From NCBI RefSeq assembly GCF_900465055.1, contig NZ_LS483250.1, positions 2,914,001-2,978,000 of the forward strand: a DNA stretch of 64,000 bases, read 5' to 3'. This DNA comes from Moritella yayanosii (lineage in GTDB: Bacteria; Pseudomonadota; Gammaproteobacteria; Enterobacterales; Moritellaceae). The stretch's first letter is position 1; each line of letters opens with the position of its first letter. Shown here one piece after another: positions 10,829 through 20,402 of the stretch. Position numbers and translations under genes: made by a program. The notes under the pieces are model-generated. The model ran no database searches, had not been told where the DNA came from, and saw nothing but the letters and a program-made list of their open reading frames with translations.

Positions 10829-11332
10829 ATGTTAAAGCCATTGTCAGCCAAATTAAAAAAAATCAGTTTATTGTCATTACTTGTCAGCAGTGTTGCGTTA
10901 AGCGGTTGTAGCGATGATGCATCAGGTAAGATTAGCCTCGGTTTATTTACCACTAAAGACATTAAGATCAACAGTTTCGTTGATCCTGCTATATCAGGGG
11001 TAACTTGTCATGTCAGTCATATTGAAGCTGTTCTAGACTTTTCTGACCCATCAGATATGGGCATAGCCTGTCGTCAAACGGGTGATATTACCGCCACGAT
11101 GTTAGCCACAATTGATACTTCAAAAAGCGGTGAGGTGATTTTCAAGAAATCGAAGAGTATTTTGTTTAAGTCACTCAAAATCCGTCGTATTTATGATGCC
11201 GACAGCCAAAGCTTATTGTATGTATCGTACTCGACAAAAGAGATCAATGGTAGTTATAAGCATTCATTATCAACAGTACCACTGTGGGCAACAAAAGCAT
11301 GGCAAGTTAAGCCTACAAAACACAGCAAATAA
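10829..11332 (+). CDS. creA: CreA-family lipoprotein
   Basis: 167 aa from the ATG at 10829. This start has TAGGA 8 bases upstream and begins a lipoprotein signal peptide ending in LSGC (Cys27); an upstream in-frame ATG at 10772 would add residues before the signal peptide and is disfavoured. The mature part matches CreA: F.DP.ISGVTCHVS, ISGACRQTGDI-like and EVIFKKSKSILFKSLKIRRIYDA. CreA proteins are periplasmic with unknown function. Most known ones have an ordinary Sec signal, so a lipobox is a mild oddity. It converges on citG with 14 bp between stops. Confidence 0.8.
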   Translation: MLKPLSAKLKKISLLSLLVSSVALSGCSDDASGKISLGLFTTKDIKINSFVDPAISGVTCHVSHIEAVLDFSDPSDMGIACRQTGDITATMLATIDTSKSGEVIFKKSKSILFKSLKIRRIYDADSQSLLYVSYSTKEINGSYKHSLSTVPLWATKAWQVKPTKHSK

Positions 11333-11346
11333 TCTCGTAATACATA

Positions 11347-12276
11347 TTACATACTCACCAATTGCGCGATTAATCGCGTAATTGCGAGTAAATCAGCACT
11401 ACCACCAGGGCTCAAATTACGTGCTACTAAAGCATCATCAAACTGCACCATAGCCCTCTCAAAACCCACATCAGTACTGGCATATTTTAGCAGTAATTCC
11501 TGTGCATATTGTTGTACATAATACAGCCCTTCTAAACCACCACGAGAGACTAAGTTAGTATCAGGGTTATGCGCCATTAGCGTTAGCAAAACTTGTGCTA
11601 ATGCTTGTTCATCAGTTTGACCACATTGTCGACATAGCTGATAGGTTGGCAAACCATAATTCATCACCATTGCAAAACCTGATTCTGCTTCCCCGCGGGC
11701 ACCCGTTAATCCATACTGGCTATATATTTTTTCGCCCGCCGTCTGTGGTAATAAACTCTTCGGTTCTAATTCGAGCAGCACTAAACCTTTACCGGCAACC
11801 GCAATTGTGGCACTGATATTAACCGCAGTTAAGGGGTTTTTCCGTCCGCGTAACCAACCAACGGCACTGCAAACTAAACCTAATGAAAAGATCATACCTT
11901 TGTGAGTATTAACTCCAAACGTAGCACCAAACATAGCTCGTTCACAATTAATACCAATGCCGCGTATACCGGTAAGTAAATCACTGGCATTACCTTTTGA
12001 CAACATCCAGCCACGCTGTACAAACTGGCTTAAAAAAGGTTTTATTGCATTGGCACTACGTTGAAATAAGGCGACATCCATATCATCATGAGCGCCATTA
12101 GATTGGCGATCAACCAAGCCCGGCTTTGGCGTAAGATAAACTTCTGCCAACATCGCGTTATAAGCCAACTCCCCTACCTGCTGGAATAGTTGAGATAATG
12201 GTAAGGTCATGTAATCTTCACTGAGCTGAGATACGGGTTCAGCAACGCGAATCGGTGTACGTACAATATCAAGCAT
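11347..12276 (-). CDS. citG: Triphosphoribosyl-dephospho-CoA synthase CitG
   Basis: 309 aa from the ATG at 12276. A longer frame to 12414 would overlap citX by almost 150 bp, while the chosen start overlaps citX by 8 bases (ATGCTTGA) and has a GGAG upstream. CitG makes the prosthetic-group precursor 2'-(5''-triphosphoribosyl)-3'-dephospho-CoA from ATP and dephospho-CoA. Family motifs include PKPGLVDR-x-SNGAHDDM near the N-terminus and GVNTHKG in the nucleotide-binding region. It is the last gene of the citCDEFXG operon. Confidence 0.93.
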   Translation of the reverse strand: MLDIVRTPIRVAEPVSQLSEDYMTLPLSQLFQQVGELAYNAMLAEVYLTPKPGLVDRQSNGAHDDMDVALFQRSANAIKPFLSQFVQRGWMLSKGNASDLLTGIRGIGINCERAMFGATFGVNTHKGMIFSLGLVCSAVGWLRGRKNPLTAVNISATIAVAGKGLVLLELEPKSLLPQTAGEKIYSQYGLTGARGEAESGFAMVMNYGLPTYQLCRQCGQTDEQALAQVLLTLMAHNPDTNLVSRGGLEGLYYVQQYAQELLLKYASTDVGFERAMVQFDDALVARNLSPGGSADLLAITRLIAQLVSM

Positions 12277-12790
12277 TGTTAACAATCTCCTCGATTTTTT
12301 GCAGTAATGTTGGCAGGTCATGACGTTGAGAACGCGCACAGACGACTGCTTCATCATCACATATATAACATTGGCGTTTACCAAAGCCCTGGTTATCGCG
12401 GGAGATAATCTCACCGCTGACCGCTAATACATCAATATCCATTAACCGACCCATAGCGTGGGTATGTTCAATTCTCATCATGGCAATCTTTAGGGCATTA
12501 ACATCATCAGTTTCCACAACCATGATCGCTTCAGCCCCTGTATTGGCCCGATGGATTTGACGATTGACTATCGTCCAGCCATAACTAGCACAAGTATTGC
12601 GTATGGCATGCATGCCCTGACGAAAAATAACATCGGTAAGCGCGTTATTTTTTTCTGGTCCGGGCATATTAATGCTAAAAGAAATAAGGGGTAGAGAGTG
12701 GCTTTTCAGCCACTCTTGCTGCCTCTTAACCCTATTTTCCTTATTTGCAATTACTTCAAATAAATCAACAGTTTTAGTCGAGGCTAGCAT
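12269..12790 (-). CDS. citX: Apo-citrate lyase phosphoribosyl-dephospho-CoA transferase CitX
   Basis: 173 aa. It transfers the CitG-made nucleotide onto the acyl carrier protein CitD to give holo-citrate lyase. The diagnostic segment HAMGRLMDIDVL (nucleotidyltransferase-type GR-x-x-D-x-D) is present, followed by RQCYICDDEAVVCARSQRH typical of CitX. The start overlaps the citF stop by one base and the stop overlaps citG by 8 bases, so expression of the three is translationally coupled. Confidence 0.94.
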   Translation of the reverse strand: MLASTKTVDLFEVIANKENRVKRQQEWLKSHSLPLISFSINMPGPEKNNALTDVIFRQGMHAIRNTCASYGWTIVNRQIHRANTGAEAIMVVETDDVNALKIAMMRIEHTHAMGRLMDIDVLAVSGEIISRDNQGFGKRQCYICDDEAVVCARSQRHDLPTLLQKIEEIVNNA

Positions 12791-14310
12791 TATTTCACCT
12801 GTTTAATCACATCAATGATTGAACCATCACGGTAGTGAATGTAACCCACGATACGATCGGTAAATTCAATCGCTTTTGGTTTGCCAGTTAACAGCTGAGC
12901 ACGGGCTTGTAAATCGTCAATAGACATCACAGGCAGACCAGCTTGCGTCAAACGTTCAGCAATTTCAGGACGTAGCGGATTCACAGCAATACCATGGTCC
13001 GTGACTAATACATCAATACTCTGACCTGGCGTGACGATGTTAGTCACGTTATGGACGAGTGTTGGTATACGACCACGAACTAGAGGTGCAACAATAATCG
13101 ATAAACTAGCACCTGCTGCAGCATCACAGTGACCACCAGAAGCACCACGTAATACCCCATCAGAGCCAGTGATCACGTTAACATTAAAGTTAGTGTCGAT
13201 TTCTAGTGCACTCAGAACAACGATATCAAGACGGTCAACAACAGCACCTTTAGAAGATGGATTTGCATATTGGTTAGCAGTAATTTCAACGTGATTTGGA
13301 TTACGACCCAAAGACTCTGCGGCAACCGAATCAAAACACTGCACGTCAATTAGTTTCTTAATTAAACCTTTTTCATGCAGGTCAACCATCGTTGCAGTAA
13401 TCCCACCTAAGCCGAAGCTTGCAGTGATCCCGTCTCGTACCATTTTATCTTCAAGGAAACGTGTTACTGCTAATGAAGCACCACCAGAACCCGTTTGAAT
13501 TGAGAAATTGTCTTTAAAGTAACCAGAATGCTCGATCACACTTGCCGCTTGTTTTGCAATCAGTAACTCTCGTGGATTCGAAGTCAGACGTGTAGAACCA
13601 CCACCAATTTGACTTGCATTACCGATCTCATCGACAACAACAATGCTATCGACCTGATCCTGACAAATCGTTGCTGGGCTATTTGGAAACCCAACTAGCT
13701 CTTCTGTTAACAATATAACGTGGTTGGCATTGTCTGCATCTGTTCGAGCGTAACCCAGTGAACCACAACGTGATTTACCTTTGAAGCCATTTGCATTACC
13801 AAACTCATCACAGCAAGGTACACCAATGAAAGCCACATCAATTTTGATCACACCAGTATTGATTAAATGAACACGGCCACCATGTGAATGAATATGTACC
13901 GGTTCTTCAAGTACACCCGCAGAGATAGCCTCAGCTAATTCACCACGTAGTCCTGAAGTGTAAATTTTGCTTACCACACCATTTTTAATGTGACCAACAA
14001 TCGGCGCATGACAATCCGTTAAAGAGCTAGACGCTAATGTTAGGTTTTTATAACCCATTTCTGCCAGCTTATCGACGACAAGATTAACCGCTTTATCACC
14101 ACCACGGAAAGAGTGATGGAAAGAGATAGTCATGCCATCTTTTAAACCTGATGCTATAATTGCCGCTTCTAAGCTTGCGCAGATCTTACGATTTTTTTTC
14201 ATTTTTTCATCTTTTAGATACGGTGTAATTGCATTTGCATCTAAGAATAGCTGCGTATCATCAAGACCGAGGCTAAGAAGATATTCATTATTAAGAGTAT
14301 TAGTTGTCAT
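12790..14310 (-). CDS. citF: Citrate lyase alpha subunit (citrate:acetyl-ACP transferase)
   Basis: 506 aa, the usual size. The alpha subunit exchanges the acetyl group on the ACP subunit for citrate, giving citryl-ACP and acetate. It shows a CoA-transferase family I fold with FHHSFRGGD, IHSHGGRVHLI, GFKGKSRCGSLGYA and GSGGASLAVTRFLED blocks characteristic of CitF. It lies between citE (9-bp gap) and citX (1-bp overlap). The enzyme is cytoplasmic, in a complex with CitE and CitD. Confidence 0.97.
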   Translation of the reverse strand: MTTNTLNNEYLLSLGLDDTQLFLDANAITPYLKDEKMKKNRKICASLEAAIIASGLKDGMTISFHHSFRGGDKAVNLVVDKLAEMGYKNLTLASSSLTDCHAPIVGHIKNGVVSKIYTSGLRGELAEAISAGVLEEPVHIHSHGGRVHLINTGVIKIDVAFIGVPCCDEFGNANGFKGKSRCGSLGYARTDADNANHVILLTEELVGFPNSPATICQDQVDSIVVVDEIGNASQIGGGSTRLTSNPRELLIAKQAASVIEHSGYFKDNFSIQTGSGGASLAVTRFLEDKMVRDGITASFGLGGITATMVDLHEKGLIKKLIDVQCFDSVAAESLGRNPNHVEITANQYANPSSKGAVVDRLDIVVLSALEIDTNFNVNVITGSDGVLRGASGGHCDAAAGASLSIIVAPLVRGRIPTLVHNVTNIVTPGQSIDVLVTDHGIAVNPLRPEIAERLTQAGLPVMSIDDLQARAQLLTGKPKAIEFTDRIVGYIHYRDGSIIDVIKQVK

Positions 14311-14319
14311 CTGAGAGCC

Positions 14320-15195
14320 TTATTGTTTAATACCAGATTGCGCACGTTGAAGAGTCCAGCGCGCACGGTCAATGATAGGTCCATCAACCATTTTTCCATT
14401 TAATGAGATCACGCCAAGACCCTGTTTTGCACCTTCTTCAGCAGCTTCAATCACAGCATTAGCATGGTCCACTTCTGCTTGAGACGGCGCTAAAACATTG
14501 TGTAGTAGTTCAATTTGACGAGGGTTAATCAGCGATTTACCATCAAAACCGAGTTGCTTAATGTGCTCAGCTTCATTTAAGAAACCTTGTTCGTTATTCA
14601 CATCTGAGTACACCGTATCAAATGCCATGATACCAGCAGCACGAGCGGCCTGAATAATTGCACAACGTGCAAACAGTAGTTCAGTACCCCCAGGTGAACG
14701 CTGTGTTCTGATATCGCGAACATAATCTTCCGCGCCCAATGCAATGCCGATCAAACGTTCAGAAGCATGCGCGATTTCTACCGCATTATTAATACCACGA
14801 GCACTTTCAATGGCTGCGAGTAACTTAGTGCTACCGACTTCACGACCACACGCTTTCTCAATTTCAATGATTGCACGTTCCATTGCAATCACATCTTCAG
14901 CACTGTCAGTCTTAGCCAGACGTACCACATCTGCACCACCACGAACAACGGCATTCAGATCTTTCAACCCAAATTCAGAATTCAGTGGGTTAACACGAAC
15001 AACAGTTTCAATATCTTGATAGAAAGGGTGTTGTAATGCATTAAACACAAGCATACGCGCGGTATCTTTCTCGCGTAATGCCACTGAATCTTCTAGGTCA
15101 AACATGATTGAATCCGGTTTGTAAATAAAAGTATTACTTAGCATGGCTGCATTAGCGCCAGGGACAAATAACATACTACGACGTAATTTACTCAT
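14320..15195 (-). CDS. citE: Citrate lyase beta subunit (citryl-ACP lyase)
   Basis: 291 aa. It cleaves citryl-ACP to oxaloacetate and acetyl-ACP in a Mg2+-dependent TIM barrel. Family features include [13 protein letters not shown] at the start, MFDLEDSVA (acidic Mg region), [12 protein letters not shown] and the IESARGI segment with the conserved Glu. The C-terminal HpcH/CitE signature [12 protein letters not shown] is present. The start overlaps the citD stop by 4 bases (ATGA). Confidence 0.97.
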   Translation of the reverse strand: MSKLRRSMLFVPGANAAMLSNTFIYKPDSIMFDLEDSVALREKDTARMLVFNALQHPFYQDIETVVRVNPLNSEFGLKDLNAVVRGGADVVRLAKTDSAEDVIAMERAIIEIEKACGREVGSTKLLAAIESARGINNAVEIAHASERLIGIALGAEDYVRDIRTQRSPGGTELLFARCAIIQAARAAGIMAFDTVYSDVNNEQGFLNEAEHIKQLGFDGKSLINPRQIELLHNVLAPSQAEVDHANAVIEAAEEGAKQGLGVISLNGKMVDGPIIDRARWTLQRAQSGIKQ

Positions 15196-15488
15196 GCTAA
15201 TTTACTCCAATCAATGTCCGTGATATTTGCTGCACGCATTGCTGCAGCTTGAACGCGGGCTCTTAACACACAATCAAGAGCACCTTTATCGTCAACAATA
15301 ACCGTCGCGTCAGTAACTCCCATATTAGTGAGCGTGGCACGTACCACAGACTCGATAACATCACCAAATTGCTTCATGACGGAACTATTTAGCTCAATCA
15401 TAATACCTTGTGTTTCGGCAGGGGATACTCGAATCAATACATCACTTGATTCAAGTGTCCCTGCAAATGCTTGCTGGACTATTTTCAT
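15192..15488 (-). CDS. citD: Citrate lyase gamma subunit (acyl carrier protein)
   Basis: 98 aa, the normal CitD length. It carries the phosphoribosyl-dephospho-CoA arm that holds acetyl and citryl groups. Ser14, in GTLESSD, corresponds to the serine modified in Klebsiella CitD. The conserved SSVMKQFGD and VDDKGALDC-x-LRAR blocks are present. It is the second gene of the operon, 38 bp after citC and overlapping citE by 4 bases. Confidence 0.96.
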   Translation of the reverse strand: MKIVQQAFAGTLESSDVLIRVSPAETQGIMIELNSSVMKQFGDVIESVVRATLTNMGVTDATVIVDDKGALDCVLRARVQAAAMRAANITDIDWSKLA

Positions 15489-15526
15489 AAATGAAACCTT
15501 ATAGTTGTATAGTAATTATTGCTTTA

Positions 15527-16621
15527 TTAAATAGAGAAATTGGTTATCGCTGGCACAATTAGGCCGGTATATTGAGCATTTAACGATTGTAAATGCTGAG
15601 TTTCTAATTCTTGTTTATTGGCTAGATAGGGATAGCTAGTCGTTGGAACTAATGCTTTTGCCGCGTCGAGATCATTAGCCTTTAATAAGGCGCGTACTTG
15701 AGAAGCCGAGATGGGTTGCTGATTATGTTCAATACGTTTTAATTCAGTAAATACGATAGGCGGTGCGACAAAGGGTTCGAGGCTAAACCAATACGCCATT
15801 TGCTGGTTGTAATTATTAGTCACAGTACAAAAAGGTTCACAGCCGACGAATCGATGCGTAATACCTAATGCGGGTGCAATATACGAGCGGAATAATTGCA
15901 GATCGATAGCGGCATGACAAAGGTCAACCACACCACTGTCTTTAATAAAGTAGCTAGGGAAGGTCGAGCGAGAAATTAAATAATCTGAACCAGCATGCAC
16001 GGTGACATTATCTACATGCTCACAACCTTGTTTGATCATGTTATAGCGGTCGTGATAAGAAAAATAAGACTTATCTTCTTTCACAACAAATAAGTGTAAC
16101 CAATCACATTCTTTTGCAGCCTGTTCGACTAAATATTGATGACCGAGGGTAAAAGGGTTGGCATTTATAACTAAGCTGCCAATTTTACTTCCTTCCTGAC
16201 GTTGACTGGATAGTTTTTGACAATATTTAACAAGGCGATTATTACTATTTTCCATCAACACCATTTTATTTTTGACACCGACAATCGGAAAAAATCCCGC
16301 TTGCTTAAACATCACTTCATTTTCAGGCTTGGTAAATAGGAATAATTCAAAGCGCCCCATGTCGTAGGCTAAATTAATTAATTCCGTAAGCAATTTTAAT
16401 AAAAATCCAGTGCCACGTAACATTGGTGATAACGCTATTGATTTAAATACATTGCCAGCAATGGCACCACAACCAATAATATTATTGTCATGATAGGCAA
16501 CGATGAAATGTTCGACATCATAATCAATACGAAGACCTGAATTAGAAAGAAAACGTTGGATCTCATTTATTTTCTTATCGTTACTAGCCGATATACGAGA
16601 AAAAGTATAAGTATCAATCAT
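15527..16621 (-). CDS. citC: [Citrate (pro-3S)-lyase] ligase CitC
   Basis: 364 aa. It acetylates the citrate lyase prosthetic group with acetate and ATP, activating the enzyme. A GNAT-like acetyltransferase domain (residues ~1-140) precedes a cytidylyltransferase-like nucleotide-binding domain with INANPFTLGHQYL (about 153-165), the HxGH-type motif. It is the first gene of the minus-strand cit operon and faces citS across a 347-bp regulatory region. Confidence 0.95.
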   Translation of the reverse strand: MIDTYTFSRISASNDKKINEIQRFLSNSGLRIDYDVEHFIVAYHDNNIIGCGAIAGNVFKSIALSPMLRGTGFLLKLLTELINLAYDMGRFELFLFTKPENEVMFKQAGFFPIVGVKNKMVLMENSNNRLVKYCQKLSSQRQEGSKIGSLVINANPFTLGHQYLVEQAAKECDWLHLFVVKEDKSYFSYHDRYNMIKQGCEHVDNVTVHAGSDYLISRSTFPSYFIKDSGVVDLCHAAIDLQLFRSYIAPALGITHRFVGCEPFCTVTNNYNQQMAYWFSLEPFVAPPIVFTELKRIEHNQQPISASQVRALLKANDLDAAKALVPTTSYPYLANKQELETQHLQSLNAQYTGLIVPAITNFSI

Positions 16622-16933
16622 TATTTTTAACCTCTGGTTTAGACCAGTAATAATTTATCGAATATAAGTTAAAAAAAATATGATGAGTATCGAGTTTATT
16701 TAAGCTGTAAATACCAATAAATGATTTTAATAAATTTAATTATTAAAACGCTTAATTACAGCAAGCAACAGTTAACTCAATTAAATTTATTAGTGATTTT
16801 AAAAACCATTCTTATTGATGATTTCACTCACATTTATATAGCCGTTATTTTTGTACCTTACACACAAGCATTAATATTCCATATCTGACAAAAATAATTA
16901 ACTTACAACAGTCATTAATCAAGGTGAAATAAC
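16622..16933. promoter_or_regulatory. Divergent citC/citS control region
   Basis: Very AT-rich gap between divergent citCDEFXG and citS-oadGAB-citAB. In Klebsiella the equivalent region binds phosphorylated CitB and CRP and drives both operons; the same arrangement here implies the same logic. I could not define -35/-10 pairs with confidence, but a CRP-like half-palindrome is listed separately. Confidence 0.6.
16817..16832. promoter_or_regulatory. Possible CRP binding site
   Basis: GATGA-N6-TCACA matches the CRP consensus TGTGA-N6-TCACA perfectly in one half and at 3 of 5 positions in the other. It lies 137 bp upstream of the citS start within the citC/citS gap, where catabolite control would be expected. 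Confidence 0.3.
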
Positions 16934-16989
16934 ATGAACACACTAAATGTTAATCGGGGTGAAATAACATGAGTACATTAAACGTTAAA
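16923..16989 (+). repeat. Tandem duplication of the citS translation-start region
   Basis: Two copies, 16923-16954 and 16958-16989, are offset by exactly 35 bp and match at 27 of 32 positions. Each contains GGTGAAATAAC followed directly by ATG and the first codons of a similar peptide (MNTLNVN and MSTLNVK). The duplication gives two ribosome binding sites and two start codons in different reading frames. Confidence 0.85.
16934..16972 (+). CDS. 12-codon leader ORF coupled to citS
   Basis: ATG at 16934 opens a 12-residue ORF (MNTLNVNRGEIT) that ends in a TGA overlapping the citS ATG as ATGA. It arises from the tandem duplication; its first seven residues resemble the start of CitS. It has its own GGTG ribosome binding site. 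A ribosome finishing it would be placed on the citS start, so it may modulate citS translation by coupling. Whether it is translated is not shown by the sequence alone. Confidence 0.5.
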   Translation: MNTLNVNRGEIT

Positions 16990-18306
16990 GTAGAAAAAAA
17001 CGACCTGGTCTCCAAATTACTAAATTTTAAAGTATTTGGATTACCACTACCATTATTTTCAATAATGCTAGCTGCACTATTTGCATCTCATATAACTGAT
17101 ACATTACCGAAAAACCTCGTGGGTGGTTTTGCATTTATGTTCATAATCGGTGCTGTTTTTGGTGAATTGGGTAAACGGATCCCAATTTTTAATAAATATA
17201 TTGGTGGTGCGCCAGTATTAATCTTCTTAGTTGCAGCTTGGTTTGTATACGCAGGTTTATTAACGCAACGTGAGATTGATACAGTTGCACTAGTAATGAA
17301 ACAAACGAAATTTATCGACTTTTTTATTGCTGTACTGATCACAGGTTCAATCTTATCTGTAAACCGCAAACTACTGCTTAAATCGCTAGTAGGTTATATC
17401 CCTACGATTTTAGCGGCAGTTTTAGGTGCTTCTATCCTAGGTGTCCTAGGTGGCATGATGTTCGGTATTCCATTCGATCGCATTATGATGTTATATGTAC
17501 TACCTATCATGGGTGGCGGTAACGGTGCAGGTGCAATTCCACTTTCAGAAATCTATGAATCTGTTACTGGTGGTTCCAAAGAAGAATATTACTCAGTAGC
17601 TATCGCTATCTTAACTATCGCTAACATCATTGCGATCGTGATTGCTGCTGGTCTAAACATACTAGGTAAGAAATATCCTGCGCTAACAGGTAACGGTGAT
17701 TTATTACGTAATTCAAGCTTCGATGTTTCTGAAAATGAAAAAATTGGTGAAATAACACCTCGTGAAATCGCAGTCGGTTTAGTACTAGCAACATGTACAT
17801 ATACTTTTGCTTACTCACTATCAAAATCAATCCTACCTGGATTTGGCGATGTGAAGATCCATACCTTTGCTTACATGGTTATCCTAATTGCTCTACTAAA
17901 CGCATCTGGCCTTTGTTCTCCAGAGATCAAAGAAGGCTCGAAACGTTTATCAGACTTCTTTACTAAGCATTTATTATGGTTACTCATGGTTGGTGTCGGT
18001 GTGGTATATACCAATCTAGGCGATATCATCGCTACGATCACATTTGTTAACGTAATACTTGCAACACTTATCGTAGTAGGTGCCGTATTAGGTGCCGCAA
18101 TTGGTGGTTGGTTAATGGGTTTCTATCCAATCGAAGCTTCTATCACAGCGGGCCTATGTATGGCTAACCGTGGTGGTTCAGGTGACCTCGAAGTACTTGC
18201 AGCCTCTGAACGTATGAGCCTAATTTCTTACGCTCAAATCTCATCACGTCTTGGTGGTGGTATTGTTCTGGTTATTGCGAGTGTAGTCTTCGGTCTGCTT
18301 GGTTAA
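16969..18306 (+). CDS. citS: Na+/citrate symporter, 2HCT family
   Basis: 445 aa with about 11 hydrophobic segments. The two signature re-entrant loops of the 2-hydroxycarboxylate transporter family are present: MGGGNGAGAIPLSEIY (about residues 182-197) and ANRGGSGDLEVLAASERM (about 401-418), each with a GG-x-G core. The start at 16969 has GGTG 8-11 bases upstream. Position immediately before oadGAB and opposite citC identifies citrate as the likely substrate, co-transported with Na+. A strong terminator follows. Confidence 0.93.
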   Translation: MSTLNVKVEKNDLVSKLLNFKVFGLPLPLFSIMLAALFASHITDTLPKNLVGGFAFMFIIGAVFGELGKRIPIFNKYIGGAPVLIFLVAAWFVYAGLLTQREIDTVALVMKQTKFIDFFIAVLITGSILSVNRKLLLKSLVGYIPTILAAVLGASILGVLGGMMFGIPFDRIMMLYVLPIMGGGNGAGAIPLSEIYESVTGGSKEEYYSVAIAILTIANIIAIVIAAGLNILGKKYPALTGNGDLLRNSSFDVSENEKIGEITPREIAVGLVLATCTYTFAYSLSKSILPGFGDVKIHTFAYMVILIALLNASGLCSPEIKEGSKRLSDFFTKHLLWLLMVGVGVVYTNLGDIIATITFVNVILATLIVVGAVLGAAIGGWLMGFYPIEASITAGLCMANRGGSGDLEVLAASERMSLISYAQISSRLGGGIVLVIASVVFGLLG

Positions 18307-18326
18307 TCATTCCCTAACTGCAAAAG

Positions 18327-18358
18327 AAAAACTCACTCAGTGAGTTTTTCTGTTTTTT
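18327..18358 (+). terminator. Rho-independent terminator between citS and oadG
   Basis: A 10-bp perfect stem (18327-18336 with 18340-18349) with loop TCA is followed by a T-rich tail. It lies 21 bp after citS. It would make oadGAB expression lower than citS unless it is leaky, since no clear promoter fits the 14 bp before oadG. Confidence 0.8.
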
Positions 18359-18371
18359 TATTGGAGTAAAC

Positions 18372-18614
18372 ATGAATCAGGTTTCACTTTTTGCCGAAGG
18401 TATAAATTTACTTATTCTTGGTGTCGGATTTGTCGCTAGCTTTTTAACGCTACTGGTAGGTGCGACTATGCTACTTTCTAGTATCGCCCAAAAATTTGTG
18501 GTTATCCCCGTAGCCACAGCGCCTAAACCTACACAACCCGTACAACCCGATCAAACAGAATTAATTTGTGCTATTTCCGCCGCTATTCACCACCATAACA
18601 AACCAGCATGTTAA
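18372..18614 (+). CDS. oadG: Oxaloacetate decarboxylase gamma subunit
   Basis: 80 aa. It has a single N-terminal transmembrane helix (about residues 11-40), a Pro-rich linker and a short C-terminal tail with [11 protein letters not shown], the His-rich Zn-binding end typical of OadG. The subunit anchors OadA to the membrane subunit OadB and accelerates carboxyl transfer. It overlaps the upstream extension of the oadA frame, but not the preferred oadA start. Confidence 0.9.
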   Translation: MNQVSLFAEGINLLILGVGFVASFLTLLVGATMLLSSIAQKFVVIPVATAPKPTQPVQPDQTELICAISAAIHHHNKPAC

Positions 18615-18625
18615 GGAACGTCTCT

Positions 18626-20392
18626 ATGACACAACCGATTAAACCTTTAGGTATTACTGATGTAGTGTTGCGAGATGCACATCAATCACTTTTTGCAACC
18701 CGTTTACGTCTAGATGACATCTTACCCATTGCACAAAAACTTGATGAAATAGGCTATTGGTCACTCGAAAGTTGGGGCGGTGCAACCTTTGATTCTTGCA
18801 TTCGTTACCTCGGAGAAGATCCTTGGGTACGTTTACGTGAAATGAAAAAAGCGATGCCAAAAACACCACAGCAAATGTTATTACGTGGCCAAAACCTACT
18901 TGGTTACCGTCACTACTCTGACGATGTAGTCGATAAATTTATTGAGCGTGCGGTTGTTAACGGGGTTGATGTTTTCCGTATTTTTGATGCGATGAATGAT
19001 CCTCGTAACATGCAGCAAGCGATCACCGCAGTTAAACGCGAAGGTGCTCACGCACAAGGCACAATTTGTTATACTACGAGTCCAGCTCACACCATGCAAA
19101 GCTGGATCGACCTTGCACAAGATCTTAGTGAAATCGGGGTACACTCGATTGCGATCAAAGATATGGCTGGCATCCTAAAACCGTATGAAGCATACGAACT
19201 GATCTCAACGCTGAAAAAACAAGTTGATGTTGATCTACATTTACATTGTCACTCAACAGCGGGTCTATCTGATATGACCTTACTGAAAGCGATTGAAGCT
19301 GGTGTTGACCGTGTTGATACTGCAGTTTCCTCAATGAGTGGTACTTATGGCCATCCCGCAACAGAATCCATCATTGCGTCACTTGCAGGTACCGAACGTG
19401 ATACGGGCCTGGATCTGAAAAAAGTTGAAGAAGTTGCAGCTTATTTCCGTGAAATACGAGGCAAATACGCTGAATTTGAAGGTAAATTAAAAGGCATTGA
19501 TTCTCGCATCCTCGTTGCTCAAGTACCAGGTGGTATGCTAACGAATATGGAAATCCAGCTAAAAGAGCAGGGTGCTGAAGATAAATTTGATGAAGTATTA
19601 TTAGAAATTCCACGTATTCGTGAAGAACTTGGTCATATCCCACTAGTTACACCAACTTCCCAAATCGTTGGTACGCAAGCTGTAATCAATGTACTAATGG
19701 GTGAACGTTACAAAACCATCACTAAAGAAACTGCCGGTATCCTGAAAGGGGAATATGGCCGTGCTCCAGCGGCAATGAATACTGAACTACAACAACGAGT
19801 ATTAGCGGGTGAAGCAGTAATCACTTGTCGCCCAGCAGATAACATTGCCCCAGAAATGACACAGCTAGAACAAGATGTCCGCAGCCAAGCTGCAGCGAAA
19901 GGCATTGACTTAGCAGATGCTGTAATTGATGACGTATTAACCGTTGCTCTGTTTACCCAAATTGGTTGGAAGTTCCTCGAGAACCGTAACGATCCAACAG
20001 CCTTTGAACCAATCCCAACAATGAATACTAATAAGGAAAAAGCTATGTCTTCAACTCCAGGCGTATACACAGTTAAAGTAAACAATCAAAGCTACGTTGT
20101 AGAAGTTAGCGAAGGTGGTGACATTAGCCAAATTAACACGGCTACGACTGCGGTTCCTGTTGCAGCACCCGCAGCTAATGCTGAAGCGATGATGGCGCCA
20201 CTCGCTGGTAATATCTGGAAAATCGTGGCCAAACCTGGACAACAAGTTGTCGAAGGTGACGTATTACTGATCTTAGAAGCAATGAAAATGGAAACAGAAA
20301 TCAGAGCAATAAAATCAGGTACTTTACAGTCAATGGATGTTTCTGAAGGTGATGCCGTTAAAGTTGGCGACCAATTATTAGCTATTGCTTAA
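18626..20392 (+). CDS. oadA: Oxaloacetate decarboxylase alpha subunit
   Basis: 588 aa from the ATG at 18626, preceded by AAGGA 8 bases upstream; an in-frame ATG at 18608 has no ribosome binding site. The carboxyltransferase TIM barrel (residues ~1-300) contains [21 protein letters not shown] (catalytic Lys) and the metal-binding [11 protein letters not shown] conserved carboxylase domain follows, then an Ala/Pro-rich linker and a C-terminal biotinyl domain with EAMKMETE (biotin on Lys554). It transfers CO2 from oxaloacetate to biotin, passing it to OadB for Na+-coupled decarboxylation. Confidence 0.96.
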   Translation: MTQPIKPLGITDVVLRDAHQSLFATRLRLDDILPIAQKLDEIGYWSLESWGGATFDSCIRYLGEDPWVRLREMKKAMPKTPQQMLLRGQNLLGYRHYSDDVVDKFIERAVVNGVDVFRIFDAMNDPRNMQQAITAVKREGAHAQGTICYTTSPAHTMQSWIDLAQDLSEIGVHSIAIKDMAGILKPYEAYELISTLKKQVDVDLHLHCHSTAGLSDMTLLKAIEAGVDRVDTAVSSMSGTYGHPATESIIASLAGTERDTGLDLKKVEEVAAYFREIRGKYAEFEGKLKGIDSRILVAQVPGGMLTNMEIQLKEQGAEDKFDEVLLEIPRIREELGHIPLVTPTSQIVGTQAVINVLMGERYKTITKETAGILKGEYGRAPAAMNTELQQRVLAGEAVITCRPADNIAPEMTQLEQDVRSQAAAKGIDLADAVIDDVLTVALFTQIGWKFLENRNDPTAFEPIPTMNTNKEKAMSSTPGVYTVKVNNQSYVVEVSEGGDISQINTATTAVPVAAPAANAEAMMAPLAGNIWKIVAKPGQQVVEGDVLLILEAMKMETEIRAIKSGTLQSMDVSEGDAVKVGDQLLAIA

Positions 20393-20402
20393 GGCCATAA
20401 TA

